Virus record (IMG/VR): IMGVR_UViG_3300021067_000042
Coordinates: 1-64,000 of that record
Source of the DNA: a virus
Reading direction: 5' to 3' (one strand)
DNA: 64,000 bases
Shown piece by piece: positions 14,340-21,128 of this stretch (position 1 is its first letter; each line of letters opens with the position of its first letter). The position numbers and the translations under genes are program-made. Under the pieces are notes generated by a model. The model was not told the DNA's origin. It saw only the letters and a list, made by a program, of their open reading frames with translations, and ran no database searches.

Positions 14340-14788
14340 TTCTTTTTGCGCTCTCCCTTCTTTGATTTTTCACCCTCGGTTCTCGCGTTGACAACTGGCG
14401 CTGACCGCCCGCTGTTGGTAGGTCTAAATACTGCAAGACCTCCTTTGTTGCCGGGATTGTCTGGGGGAGATTCTTTTCCTCCGTTATCATCGGAACCATA
14501 ATCGCCGTTTGCTAGACCTAAAAAGTATTGACGCTCAGGCTCGGTGACTATGCCTTTTTTCGCTTCCGCCATGCCGACTAGTGCCCTGTTGATGTCGGAT
14601 AAAGAAATCTCTTCAACAGATTCACCTTTTTGCATGGCGGCAATCTGCGCTTTTTTCACCCGCAGTTTCGCGTCATTAACTACCTTGTCCCACCTCTTAA
14701 ACTCTTCGGGGGACAGCTTGAATTGAAATTGGTTTCTTTGGCGATTCCCGTCCGCTGGCATGGCGGATACTGTATACGGAATAGGCAT
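14336..14788 (-). CDS. hypothetical regulator candidate at head of lysogeny operon
   Basis: 150 aa from ATG 14788 with AGGGGTGG ahead. The first half is helical (FKLSPEEFKRWDKVVNDAKLRVKKAQIAAMQ...EEISLSDINRALVGMAEAKKGIV); the second half is Gly/Pro/Lys-rich and probably disordered. Its first codons overlap degenerate GTATAC heptads (14765-14785). Coupled with the UmuD-like gene, it may be the DNA-binding or partner half of a split repressor. No canonical HTH is seen. Confidence 0.6.
   Translation of the reverse strand: MPIPYTVSAMPADGNRQRNQFQFKLSPEEFKRWDKVVNDAKLRVKKAQIAAMQKGESVEEISLSDINRALVGMAEAKKGIVTEPERQYFLGLANGDYGSDDNGGKESPPDNPGNKGGLAVFRPTNSGRSAPVVNARTEGEKSKKGERKKK
14765..14785. promoter_or_regulatory. 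degenerate heptad operator inside the 14788 gene start
   Basis: Three 7-mers in phase, GGATACT, GTATACG and GAATAGG, resemble the GTATACN heptads of the two main operators. The site overlaps codons 2-8 of the minus-strand gene and could act as an autoregulatory or roadblock site. Confidence 0.45.
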
Positions 14789-14814
14789 CTATGTCCACCC
14801 CTAAAATTTTGCCC

Positions 14815-14858
14815 TTGACACGGGTATACGGTATGCTGTATACGGTATACCGTTATGG
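14815..14858 (+). promoter_or_regulatory. rightward promoter with five tandem heptads running into the start codon
   Basis: TTGACA (14815-14820) and TATACG (14839-14844) are 18 bp apart. Unspaced heptads GTATACG, GTATGCT, GTATACG, GTATACC and a degenerate GTTATGG run from 14824 to 14858, ending over the ATG at 14855. The predicted transcription start (about 14851) would leave a leader of only a few bases. Layout and repeat match the promoter at 12549-12577. Confidence 0.75.
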
Positions 14859-15067
14859 CGAGACCACCGAAATATGGCGTCGCAACCAAACCTCTTCCAT
14901 TTCGGCCACGGCCATCCTCGGAAGAGGCTATCAACACACTTGTAAAGAAAACCGGTATCACTAGGGCTGAGATTGCCGATGAAGCGGTGGCGCTCGGGCT
15001 ACCGGATTTATTCAAGAAGCACGGCTTAAAAGTGCCCGCCAAACTTGAGCAGGCAACGACAGGTTGA
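14855..15067 (+). CDS. ribbon-helix-helix-like DNA-binding protein (heptad repressor candidate)
   Basis: 70 aa. After a basic N-terminus (MARPPKYGVATKPLPF) the pattern is a beta strand (LPFRPRPS), helix A (SEEAINTLVKKTG) and helix B (TRAEIADEAVALGLPDLF), the Arc/MetJ/omega RHH order. RHH proteins such as the streptococcal plasmid omega repressor (about 71 aa) bind unspaced 7-bp repeats; the promoter here and at 12549-12577 is built from unspaced 7-bp repeats. So autorepression plus control of the leftward operon is the natural model. The only ATG overlaps the last heptad and no RBS is visible, so translation may be leaderless. No experimental fold assignment. Confidence 0.65.
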   Translation: MARPPKYGVATKPLPFRPRPSSEEAINTLVKKTGITRAEIADEAVALGLPDLFKKHGLKVPAKLEQATTG

Positions 15068-15079
15068 TTTGTAGTTAAG

Positions 15080-15109
15080 CAGGCGCGCGGACCAGAACTC
15101 CCGCGCCTG
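15080..15109 (+). terminator. GC-rich hairpin after the RHH gene
   Basis: CAGGCGCG (15080-15087) pairs with CGCGCCTG (15102-15109), 8 bp. No T-run follows, so it is a weak terminator or an attenuator at the start of the rightward early operon. Confidence 0.5.
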
Positions 15110-15241
15110 AACTCATTTACTACGCCCCCGCAAATATACTTGCCCGGCGGCGAAAAATTTTCACCCCCGCGCTGAAATTTGCAACGGGTACTGATTTTAG
15201 ACACCAGAGAGACGCGAGAGCGCGGCCAACACGAGTCGAAC

Positions 15242-15487
15242 ATGAGCGCAAGAATCGGCAATAGAACATGGACATGCGATTGCTGCGGTGCTGAGAACGA
15301 CCAATCAGGCTGCGTCAAAGGCCCGCCGTCCTGCGAGTGCTATTTCGGAACCATGCTCGGCCCTGACTTCTGCTTCTACTGCCGGAAGTGTCCGAAGCAC
15401 CACGAAGGGCCGTTGAATACTTGCCCGACCGCCAAAGAGAAGCAGGCAGAAATGCGGGCGTGGTCTGACGCCTCGGGTCAGCAATAG
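15242..15487 (+). CDS. zinc-ribbon early protein
   Basis: 81 aa from ATG 15242 (a longer TTG start at 15179 lacks support). It contains WTCDCCGAENDQSGCVKGPPSCECYF and FCFYCRKCPKHH, eight Cys with two His, enough for two zinc sites. First zinc protein of the rightward operon. No function recognised. Confidence 0.6.
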   Translation: MSARIGNRTWTCDCCGAENDQSGCVKGPPSCECYFGTMLGPDFCFYCRKCPKHHEGPLNTCPTAKEKQAEMRAWSDASGQQ

Positions 15488-15676
15488 TTCTTTTCAGGGT
15501 TTGCGGTCAGAGCGGTTGTTGCCTGACTGCAATCGGGGCTGGCGCATCGGACAAGGCTTTGGCCCAAAGGACGCATGAAAGTGTCAACGAGTAGGCGCCG
15601 AAATAGGGATGGGTAGCGAGTGGATGACCAGCCAGCCCCTTAAATCTTTTGTCAAATAGCCAGCGGAAAGGAAGCC

Positions 15677-15925
15677 ATGAACTACTACGCACAAGCAATC
15701 AGCATCATCACCGACTCTAATACTGACTTCCGCAAACTCGTTCTGGAAATTGCCAAGAGCCACCCCAAAATCATCGTGGACGCTGTTCTTAAACACGGCT
15801 GGCAAGCAGAAGCAAGGCTACTGATTCAGGCCGGCCAAAAGATTGACGCTATCAGGCTATGCCGGAACCTTACCGGCCTCAGCTTGAAAGAAGCGAAAGA
15901 CGCTGTTGAGGCTCTTGTCGCCTGA
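15677..15925 (+). CDS. small protein with ribosomal L7/L12 C-terminal-like motif
   Basis: 82 aa from ATG 15677 behind AAAGGAAGCC. The C-terminal 35 residues (GQKIDAIRLCRNLTGLSLKEAKDAVEALVA) match the L7/L12 C-terminal fold signature (K-x-x-I-x-x-x-R-x-x-T-G-L-x-L-K-E-A-K-x-x-V-E). In L7/L12 this domain binds translation GTPases. In phage and host hypothetical proteins it occurs as a stand-alone module of unknown role. The N-terminal part is helical. A strong terminator follows at 15969. Confidence 0.75.
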   Translation: MNYYAQAISIITDSNTDFRKLVLEIAKSHPKIIVDAVLKHGWQAEARLLIQAGQKIDAIRLCRNLTGLSLKEAKDAVEALVA

Positions 15926-15968
15926 TTGTCAAACACCAAGTTTCCTCCTGTGTGCCGTATGGCACTTG

Positions 15969-16005
15969 AGGGGGCGGTTCTCGCAAAATTCGCCCCCTAT
16001 TTTTT
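15969..16005 (+). terminator. rho-independent terminator
   Basis: AGGGGGCG (15969-15976) pairs perfectly with CGCCCCCT (15991-15998) around 14 nt, and TATTTTTT follows. This ends or attenuates the transcript from the heptad promoter, so downstream early genes may need antitermination or other promoters. Confidence 0.85.
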
Positions 16006-16030
16006 GACAGGAAGTTTAAGGGAAAAACAA

Positions 16031-16174
16031 ATGGCTACTTTAGTTCTCACTTACATCTGCGATGACTGCGACGTTGAGCGGCCAACAGAACTTTGCGACG
16101 ACTGCAACGGCACGTTCTGTGATGACTGCATGCCCGAGCATGAGTGTGACCCATTCACAGAGCTTGACGATTGA
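16031..16174 (+). CDS. 47-aa Cys/Asp-rich zinc protein
   Basis: ATG 16031 follows AAGGGAAAAACAA. The motif is YICDDCDVERPTELCDDCNGTFCDDCMPEHEC, four CxxC-type pairs, a B-box or LIM-like two-zinc knuckle. A longer frame start at 15926 would run through the terminator and is rejected. Confidence 0.6.
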   Translation: MATLVLTYICDDCDVERPTELCDDCNGTFCDDCMPEHECDPFTELDD

Positions 16175-16191
16175 TGTCAAAGAACTTTGTC

Positions 16192-16232
16192 GGGCGGGGG
16201 CTGTCAGCCACCACAGCAAGCCAGCCCCGCCC
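16192..16232 (+). terminator. GC-rich hairpin without T-run
   Basis: GGGCGGGGGCT (16192-16202) pairs with AGCCCCGCCC (16223-16232) with one bulged G. It lies in the 180-bp gap before the 16356 gene. Attenuator or processing site. Confidence 0.45.
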
Positions 16233-16355
16233 TATAGAACGTCTAGCCCTTTGGTTTCAGGTGACGTATGGGGCCGTTGGTCAGCCCCGCTTATTCAGCA
16301 AGAGGGAAGGTAACAGGAAAAGTTAACCAGCCGAAGCATAAAGAAACCTCAGATT

Positions 16356-16895
16356 ATGCAAGTCGAGAACAAAGGAAATCTGGTCACGCGCAGGGCTTTC
16401 GCGGAGCGCGACGGGGTTGACCTGCACAGGATAAAGATTCTGGCGCGCGTCACTAACAAAGCCCTTTCGATGGCCTACCAGATGACGGAAGAGGTCGGGC
16501 TGTACGGCTCGGGGCGGCGCAGTCACTTATACGTCCTCTGCGAGCTTGTGCGCGAGTTGTTCGAAATAGAGCAGCGGGAGGGCGGGGAAGTCTCGGCCGC
16601 CCTGGAAATGGCCCGCTACCCGCTGAGTTTCCTGCAACAGCTTCGCGGCGACGTGCCGGACGAGGGCGACGCCATCCACAAATTGAACTTCCTCTTAAAA
16701 AGTGCGTCGGACGCGAACTATCAGTTGAAGGGCAGAGACTTGAAAGATTTGACGCCGGGCGAGTTGAGAGATTTCGAGCAGAAGTTATTGAACGTAATGA
16801 CCCTCGCGCACGAGCTTTCGATAATGGTTGACGCGCAGATCGGGGCCGCGGAGTATCCGGGCGCACCAATCATGCGCGAGCGGAAGGTGGGCTAG
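16356..16895 (+). CDS. hypothetical protein, helical, ~179 aa
   Basis: ATG 16356 without a clear RBS. The product is mostly helical with charged segments (VLCELVRELFEIEQREGGEVSAALEMARY...LKDLTPGELRDFEQKLLNVMTLAHELSIMVDAQIG). No recognised family. Its last bases overlap the stop of an opposite-strand secreted peptide gene. Confidence 0.6.
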   Translation: MQVENKGNLVTRRAFAERDGVDLHRIKILARVTNKALSMAYQMTEEVGLYGSGRRSHLYVLCELVRELFEIEQREGGEVSAALEMARYPLSFLQQLRGDVPDEGDAIHKLNFLLKSASDANYQLKGRDLKDLTPGELRDFEQKLLNVMTLAHELSIMVDAQIGAAEYPGAPIMRERKVG

Positions 16896-17062
16896 AAGAG
16901 CGCGAGTACGGACTGAACGATGCTCAGAAGGGCGTCGGTCACGGGGTCTAATGTGGTCACAGGTGCTTCCTGAGACGTGACGCCGTTGGTTTCGATGTTG
17001 CCCGCGTATGCGGAAGTGGAAACGGTCAAGCAGAAGGCCAAGAGCAGGGCTTTAAGTTTCAT
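16892..17062 (-). CDS. 56-aa secreted peptide on the opposite strand (moron candidate)
   Basis: GGGGAG precedes ATG 17062. The product has a textbook signal peptide (MKLKALLLAFCLTVSTSAYA, cut before GNIETNG) and a 36-residue mature part ending in a hydrophobic helix (LSIVQSVLALF). It runs against a 14-kb rightward gene block and fills an otherwise empty 200-bp gap, tail to tail with the 16356 gene. This is the layout of a lysogenic-conversion gene. Whether it has its own promoter is unclear. Confidence 0.65.
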   Translation of the reverse strand: MKLKALLLAFCLTVSTSAYAGNIETNGVTSQEAPVTTLDPVTDALLSIVQSVLALF

Positions 17063-17098
17063 GGGAGACTCCCCGGATAAGTTGGTAAAGCGAGTGGA

Positions 17099-17806
17099 GT
17101 GTCAACTGTTATGGAAAAATTGGCGAGCATAAAAGAAGCCGAATTTACGCTGACTGACGCTTACCGATTGGCGGAAGACGAGCGGAAGGCGGGCCGCTTC
17201 GATGAGGCGCGCGCCATTGTCTCGCGGGAGCTTCTCACCCTCGAAGACGTTGACCAGATATTCGCGCACAAGACGTTGCTCGCCTCAATAGAGCGCGGCG
17301 CGAAGAACTACCGGGAGGCTTTAAGAATCCACGCCGATATTTACCCCTTGGCGCAGCTCTGCAACTTTCACATCCTCCGCGCCAGATTCCACAACGGGCT
17401 TGGCATTACTTACGAGGAGTCGGCGGACGTTCGAAGTGACCACCTTGACCGCGCGCTGATTGAGTACGAGGCGGCGAGGTTCCACGCGGAAGAGGCGGGC
17501 GATCTGCAATACGCCGGGAACCTCGAAAACAACATCGCCGTCGTGCTGTGCCGACTGGGGCGCACGGCAGAGGCCCGTGGGCACCTGGACAAGGCCCGCC
17601 GATACTTCGTTGACGACCCCGTTACCTCCGCGCAGGTAGACGACACGACGGCGCAGGTGTGCTTGCAGGATGAGCAGCCACTGGAAGCCCTGTCTTACAT
17701 CGTGGACGCGGTGAAGACGTTTATATCTCGGGGCGAGAAGAAACTTTTAGACGATTCGATTCCGACGCTGATTAAGGCTGCGGTTGATTATCAGGCCGAG
17801 CGATGA
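17099..17806 (+). CDS. TPR-repeat protein
   Basis: 235 aa starting at GTG 17099 (or ATG 17111). Helical hairpins recur: AYRLAEDERKAGRFDEARAIV, FHNGLGITYEESADVRSDHLDRALIEYEAARFHAEEAGD, AGNLENNIAVVLCRLGRTAEARGHLDKARRYF, CLQDEQPLEALSYIVDAVKTF. These have the W/L-G-Y-A-F-A spacing of tetratricopeptide repeats (about four to five). TPRs bind peptides. It resembles host TPR regulators in tone, so it may modulate a host signalling partner. No other domain is visible. Confidence 0.75.
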   Translation: MSTVMEKLASIKEAEFTLTDAYRLAEDERKAGRFDEARAIVSRELLTLEDVDQIFAHKTLLASIERGAKNYREALRIHADIYPLAQLCNFHILRARFHNGLGITYEESADVRSDHLDRALIEYEAARFHAEEAGDLQYAGNLENNIAVVLCRLGRTAEARGHLDKARRYFVDDPVTSAQVDDTTAQVCLQDEQPLEALSYIVDAVKTFISRGEKKLLDDSIPTLIKAAVDYQAER

Positions 17807-18090
17807 GTGCCAAGCACGAGAAGGCGATTAACTATGCGAGTTCATGCTTTGGAAAACAGAACCACGGCGACCCGGTACGCGCGCTCCTTACATGCCACTT
17901 CATTTACCAGATTTCCGGCGACAGCCTATGGCCCTACAAGTGCGACTACTGCGTCAACTGGCACATCGGCCACAAGCCCGTACCCGTGCGGAAGATGATC
18001 GCGGCCCTGTTAGGAGTTGAGTTCACGGCGAAGCGCCCGTGGACTGATGAGCAGAAGAAGAGATTACACGAAATATGGAACAGCCGATGA
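17803..18090 (+). CDS. hypothetical zinc-finger-like protein
   Basis: 95 aa, start coupled to the TPR gene by ATGA overlap. Contains YKCDYCVNWHIGHK, a CxxC..H..H zinc-finger-type cluster common in small phage proteins, then a helical tail (DEQKKRLHEIW). Confidence 0.65.
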   Translation: MSAKHEKAINYASSCFGKQNHGDPVRALLTCHFIYQISGDSLWPYKCDYCVNWHIGHKPVPVRKMIAALLGVEFTAKRPWTDEQKKRLHEIWNSR

Positions 18091-18191
18091 AACGCTATCC
18101 GGGGTTACTCATATCCGACAGCCCGGCATTCTGTAGCACGGGGCGGGCGGAAGGGAAAAGGTTTAAGGGAGAAGACGGGCACACTTTCTGA
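18087..18191 (+). CDS. 34-aa coupled miniprotein (tentative)
   Basis: ATG 18087 overlaps the preceding TGA by 4 bp. The short basic product ends at 18191. Only the overlap supports it. Confidence 0.35.
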   Translation: MKRYPGLLISDSPAFCSTGRAEGKRFKGEDGHTF

Positions 18192-18228
18192 CTTTTGAGA
18201 GAGCGCCCTTCGGGACGCTGTAGATTGA

Positions 18229-18813
18229 ATGGTTAATCAGCCCTACAAAATCATATACGCCGACCCGCCGTGGCAATACAACTTTCCGAACACTCGGAGC
18301 GATGCCACGCCGGACGACTATTCGACTATGAAAACGGCAGAGATATGCGCCCTTCCAATTTCTAAGATTGCCGATGAGAACTGCCTGCTATTCATTTGGG
18401 GTATCTGGCCGAAGTTAAAAGACTGCATGGAAGTTATCAAGGCGTGGGGCTTCGACTACAAGACGGTCGCTTTCGTTTGGGTGAAAACTAAGAAGAACGC
18501 GGCGGTCGACCAGTTGGGTTTCTTTCCCGCCGACTCGTTTGAAGAGTTCTTCGGGATGGGCAACTGGACACGCTCTAACACCGAGTTCTGTTTGCTGGCG
18601 GGCAAGGGAAGAGTCGAGCGGCAATCGGCAGCCGTACGTCAGATTATTTATGCGCCAGTGCAGGAGCATAGCCGCAAGCCCGCCGAGACGCGCGACCGCA
18701 TCATTCAACTCGTCGGTGATTTACCCCGCGTTGAACTGTTCGCGCGGCAACGGCACGAAGGCTGGCACGTTTGGGGGAATGAAGTTGAGAGCGACGTTGA
18801 ACTGGCGGCATGA
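18229..18813 (+). CDS. MT-A70-family adenine N6-methyltransferase
   Basis: 194 aa. The catalytic DPPW (residues 12-15, in IIYADPPWQYNF) and the later CLLFIWGIWPKLKDCMEVIKAWGFDYKTVAFVWVKT, NTEFCLLAGKGR and RDRIIQLVGDLPRVELFARQRHEGWHVWGNEV segments are all hallmarks of the MT-A70 family. Phage members methylate DNA adenine. With the C5 and Dam-type enzymes it is the third modification enzyme here. It lies in the rightward early operon and has no restriction partner. Confidence 0.92.
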   Translation: MVNQPYKIIYADPPWQYNFPNTRSDATPDDYSTMKTAEICALPISKIADENCLLFIWGIWPKLKDCMEVIKAWGFDYKTVAFVWVKTKKNAAVDQLGFFPADSFEEFFGMGNWTRSNTEFCLLAGKGRVERQSAAVRQIIYAPVQEHSRKPAETRDRIIQLVGDLPRVELFARQRHEGWHVWGNEVESDVELAA

Positions 18814-18901
18814 GGTTCTACCTTTTGCGGTGAATGAGTGACATGAGAGCCGCATACCGGCTGCAAGGGGGCCGGCGGACGGCACAAAGAGGGGGGATGA
18901 G

Positions 18902-19180
18902 ATGAAGTCATGCGCTTGGCACAAAGATGAGCAGTCAGTACACCCGTCAATCGGCTGTGAATATTGCGGGGCGATGCTCTCGACTAAGGACTGTGAGAAC
19001 TGCGGGCGTACGTTCATTGATTGGGATGACCGCACCGCTGATGACGTTATCGCCGGGCCTTACGTGTTGAGCAGCGGAGACCTCATGTGTATGTCATGCG
19101 GCCCGCAGAATGACCGGGAGCGGGAGCGTGCAGCAGAAGGCGAGTACGCCTATCCCGGCGACTATGGCGACGATTATTAA
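18902..19180 (+). CDS. zinc-ribbon protein, possibly interrupted at its C-terminus
   Basis: 92 aa from ATG 18902 with AGAGGGGGG ahead. Cys pairs occur at SCAWH, CEYCGA, CENCGR and CMSCGP, so two zinc sites are likely. After the TAA stop the same frame stays open for 26 more sense codons (LDAAQRKVFQSLPPARELNGT) before the next stop at 19259, with coding-like composition. The stop may be recent or read through. Confidence 0.6.
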   Translation: MKSCAWHKDEQSVHPSIGCEYCGAMLSTKDCENCGRTFIDWDDRTADDVIAGPYVLSSGDLMCMSCGPQNDRERERAAEGEYAYPGDYGDDY

Positions 19181-19327
19181 AAGCAACTAGATGCGGCACA
19201 GCGGAAGGTGTTTCAGTCGCTCCCGCCAGCACGGGAACTGAACGGGACGATTAAGGGCTAGACGCCGGACTGAAGCTTTCAAAGTTCTGAGACAGCCGCC
19301 TTCGGCGGTCAGGTGAGGTGAAGGATT

Positions 19328-19699
19328 ATGAGAACAGATATGATGTCAGAACTTCGGAAATACAATTTCACTGACGAACTCGGACACCCGTTAGAGAACT
19401 GCGTCGAGTTTCAGGCTCTACTGACGCAGGTCCGCAACGACGTTAAAGCGGCCTGCCCTTCAATCCCGCCAGCACCTAAAGGCCACTTCCACGAGGAAGA
19501 GAACGTCTTCGGGGGCGTGCGCGCGCTCGACATCTTCATAGACGGCGACGGCGAGGCGGACGTGACAATCACCACCCGCGACGACACGTTGAGCTTCTAC
19601 CTGACGACCAATGGCATAGCGAGGCTGCGGGATTGGTTGAACGGGCAGCACACAACCCCCAAAGACGCCGAAGGCGCGTCTCTCGACAAGACGGGGTGA
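19328..19699 (+). CDS. hypothetical early protein
   Basis: 123 aa from ATG 19328 behind AGGTGAGGTGAAGG. A central beta-rich segment (RALDIFIDGDGEADVTITTRDDTLSFYLTTNGIARLRDWL) is bracketed by helices. Unrecognised. It precedes the NinB gene. Confidence 0.6.
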   Translation: MRTDMMSELRKYNFTDELGHPLENCVEFQALLTQVRNDVKAACPSIPPAPKGHFHEEENVFGGVRALDIFIDGDGEADVTITTRDDTLSFYLTTNGIARLRDWLNGQHTTPKDAEGASLDKTG

Positions 19700-19772
19700 G
19701 CGAAGCGCGTATCTTCAAATCATTTCATTTTCTGGTGTGACGCCGGGTAGGTAGAAACGGAGGATTTTAATT

Positions 19773-20210
19773 ATGAGCAAAGAGAAAGAGCCGCCCATGT
19801 TGTTGAACCTGTCAAATATCAATGCCAAGCGGCAGTTGATTCAACACATCAATCTGCTCTCGGGCTTATATGAAGTCAGCATTAAGCGGCGAAAGCGTAA
19901 CCGGAGTCTGAATCAAAACTCCTACTACTGGGCAGCATTCATTCCGGGATGGCTTGAATGGTTAAGACGTGAAGAAGGGGATTCTTCTATCACCGCAGAG
20001 CAGGCCCATATAGCCCTCAAATGTGCCGTGCTGGGCAGCAAAGTAATTACCAATAAATCCACAGGCGAGGCGATAGACGTTCCGCCGACCACACGCGATA
20101 TGAACACAACCGAATTCAATAATTACTTGGAGTCCGCCGCCAAATTCTTAGCCGAGTTTGCCGGAATAGTAGTGCTGCCGCCGGAGGCTTTTTACGAGCG
20201 TGCAGCTTGA
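19773..20210 (+). CDS. ninB: NinB-family recombination protein
   Basis: 145 aa. The sequence contains YEVSIKRRKRNRSLNQNSYYWA, then LKCAVLGSK and TRDMNTTEFNNYLESAAKFLAEFAGIVVLPPEAFYE. The (R/K)S-x-x-QNxYYW and MxTxEFxxYL...A boxes are the signature of lambda NinB (Orf), which aids recombination by acting with SSB and replacing RecFOR functions. It stands immediately before the SSB-like gene, a fitting partner. The start is ATG 19773; the MLLNL Met is an alternative. Confidence 0.85.
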   Translation: MSKEKEPPMLLNLSNINAKRQLIQHINLLSGLYEVSIKRRKRNRSLNQNSYYWAAFIPGWLEWLRREEGDSSITAEQAHIALKCAVLGSKVITNKSTGEAIDVPPTTRDMNTTEFNNYLESAAKFLAEFAGIVVLPPEAFYERAA

Positions 20211-20249
20211 ACATTAACCGCAGATAAAGACTAGAAGGAGAAAAAGCAG

Positions 20250-20777
20250 ATGCCAACTTACGCACCACCAGCGCCAACTTACGAGTTACCAACCGCAGGG
20301 TTTCATTCCGCCGTGTGTGTTGACTTCGTTGACGATGGAATGAAGGCCACGCAGTTCGGGGAAAAGCACAAGGTTAAGTATGTGTTTCAACTCGATGAGA
20401 AGAACTCGCGCGGTTATCGCCACACCATAACGGCTTGGTTCAACCTGTCCATGCACGAGAAGTCCACGCTGAGAAAGTTTCTCGGTAAATGGCGGGGGAA
20501 GGCGTTGACTGACGAGGAAGTCAACACCCCTCCCGGCTTCGATCTCGAAAAGGTTATAGGCGTGCCGTGCGTCTTGAACATCGTTCACAACGAAGGCACC
20601 GGCGGAAAGATATACGCCAACATTGACGGTATCACGCCCCACTCGCAAAAGTTCGGGGACGCCATCAAGCCCGAAGGGTATACGAGGGAAGAAGAGAGAG
20701 TGGGTAACAACGGGACTGGTTCCGCGCCGGAATCTTCGCCCGAACCTGATTTGTCTGACGACGATATTCCGTTCTGA
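20250..20777 (+). CDS. phage single-stranded DNA-binding-like protein with SSB-type acidic tail
   Basis: 175 aa from ATG 20250 behind AGGAGAAAAAGCAG. An OB-like beta region is suggested by AVCVDFVDDGMKATQFGEKHKVKYVFQLDE...HTITAWFNLSMHEKSTLRKFL...GVPCVLNIVHNEGTGGKIYANIDGI, seen in phage DUF669/SSB-like proteins. The C-terminus ends DLSDDDIPF, the tail bacterial SSBs use to recruit partners. It sits between NinB and an HNH nuclease in the replication block. The ssDNA role is inferred from the tail and context. Confidence 0.75.
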   Translation: MPTYAPPAPTYELPTAGFHSAVCVDFVDDGMKATQFGEKHKVKYVFQLDEKNSRGYRHTITAWFNLSMHEKSTLRKFLGKWRGKALTDEEVNTPPGFDLEKVIGVPCVLNIVHNEGTGGKIYANIDGITPHSQKFGDAIKPEGYTREEERVGNNGTGSAPESSPEPDLSDDDIPF

Positions 20778-20786
20778 GGGACTGAC

Positions 20787-21128
20787 ATGATCTTTAGCCA
20801 GGCCAAGAGGAAACGCATATACGAGCGGGACGGCTATGCCTGCTGGTACTGCGGGCTTGGTCTGGCTAAAGAAACCATAATCCTGAATGGAACGTGTGTG
20901 GGCCAACAAAGCATTCTATTGCTGCCTACATTAGACCACTTGGAGCCGCGAATCAAAGGCGGCTATGACTTGGACTCAAACCTTGTGACATCTTGCCGGA
21001 AATGCAATTCACAAAAAGGTAAGAAGTCGGTTGAGGAATACAGAAGCTATCTCGGCCGAAAGAATGACTCGGCAACGATAGTTTTCTGGGGTGAAAAGTC
21101 ACAGCAACCAGCCCCGCTACAGTTCTGA
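20787..21128 (+). CDS. HNH endonuclease
   Basis: 113 aa. The HNH core is clear: IYERDGYACWYCGLGL (first CxxC), LPTLDHLEPRIKGG (DH), SNLVTSCRKCNSQKGKKSVEEY (N...CxxCN..K). Zinc is bound by the two CxxC pairs and the metal-dependent cut uses His/Asn. It may be a homing-type or packaging-associated nuclease. Its location beside replication genes and far from terminase favours a free-standing one. Confidence 0.88.
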   Translation: MIFSQAKRKRIYERDGYACWYCGLGLAKETIILNGTCVGQQSILLLPTLDHLEPRIKGGYDLDSNLVTSCRKCNSQKGKKSVEEYRSYLGRKNDSATIVFWGEKSQQPAPLQF

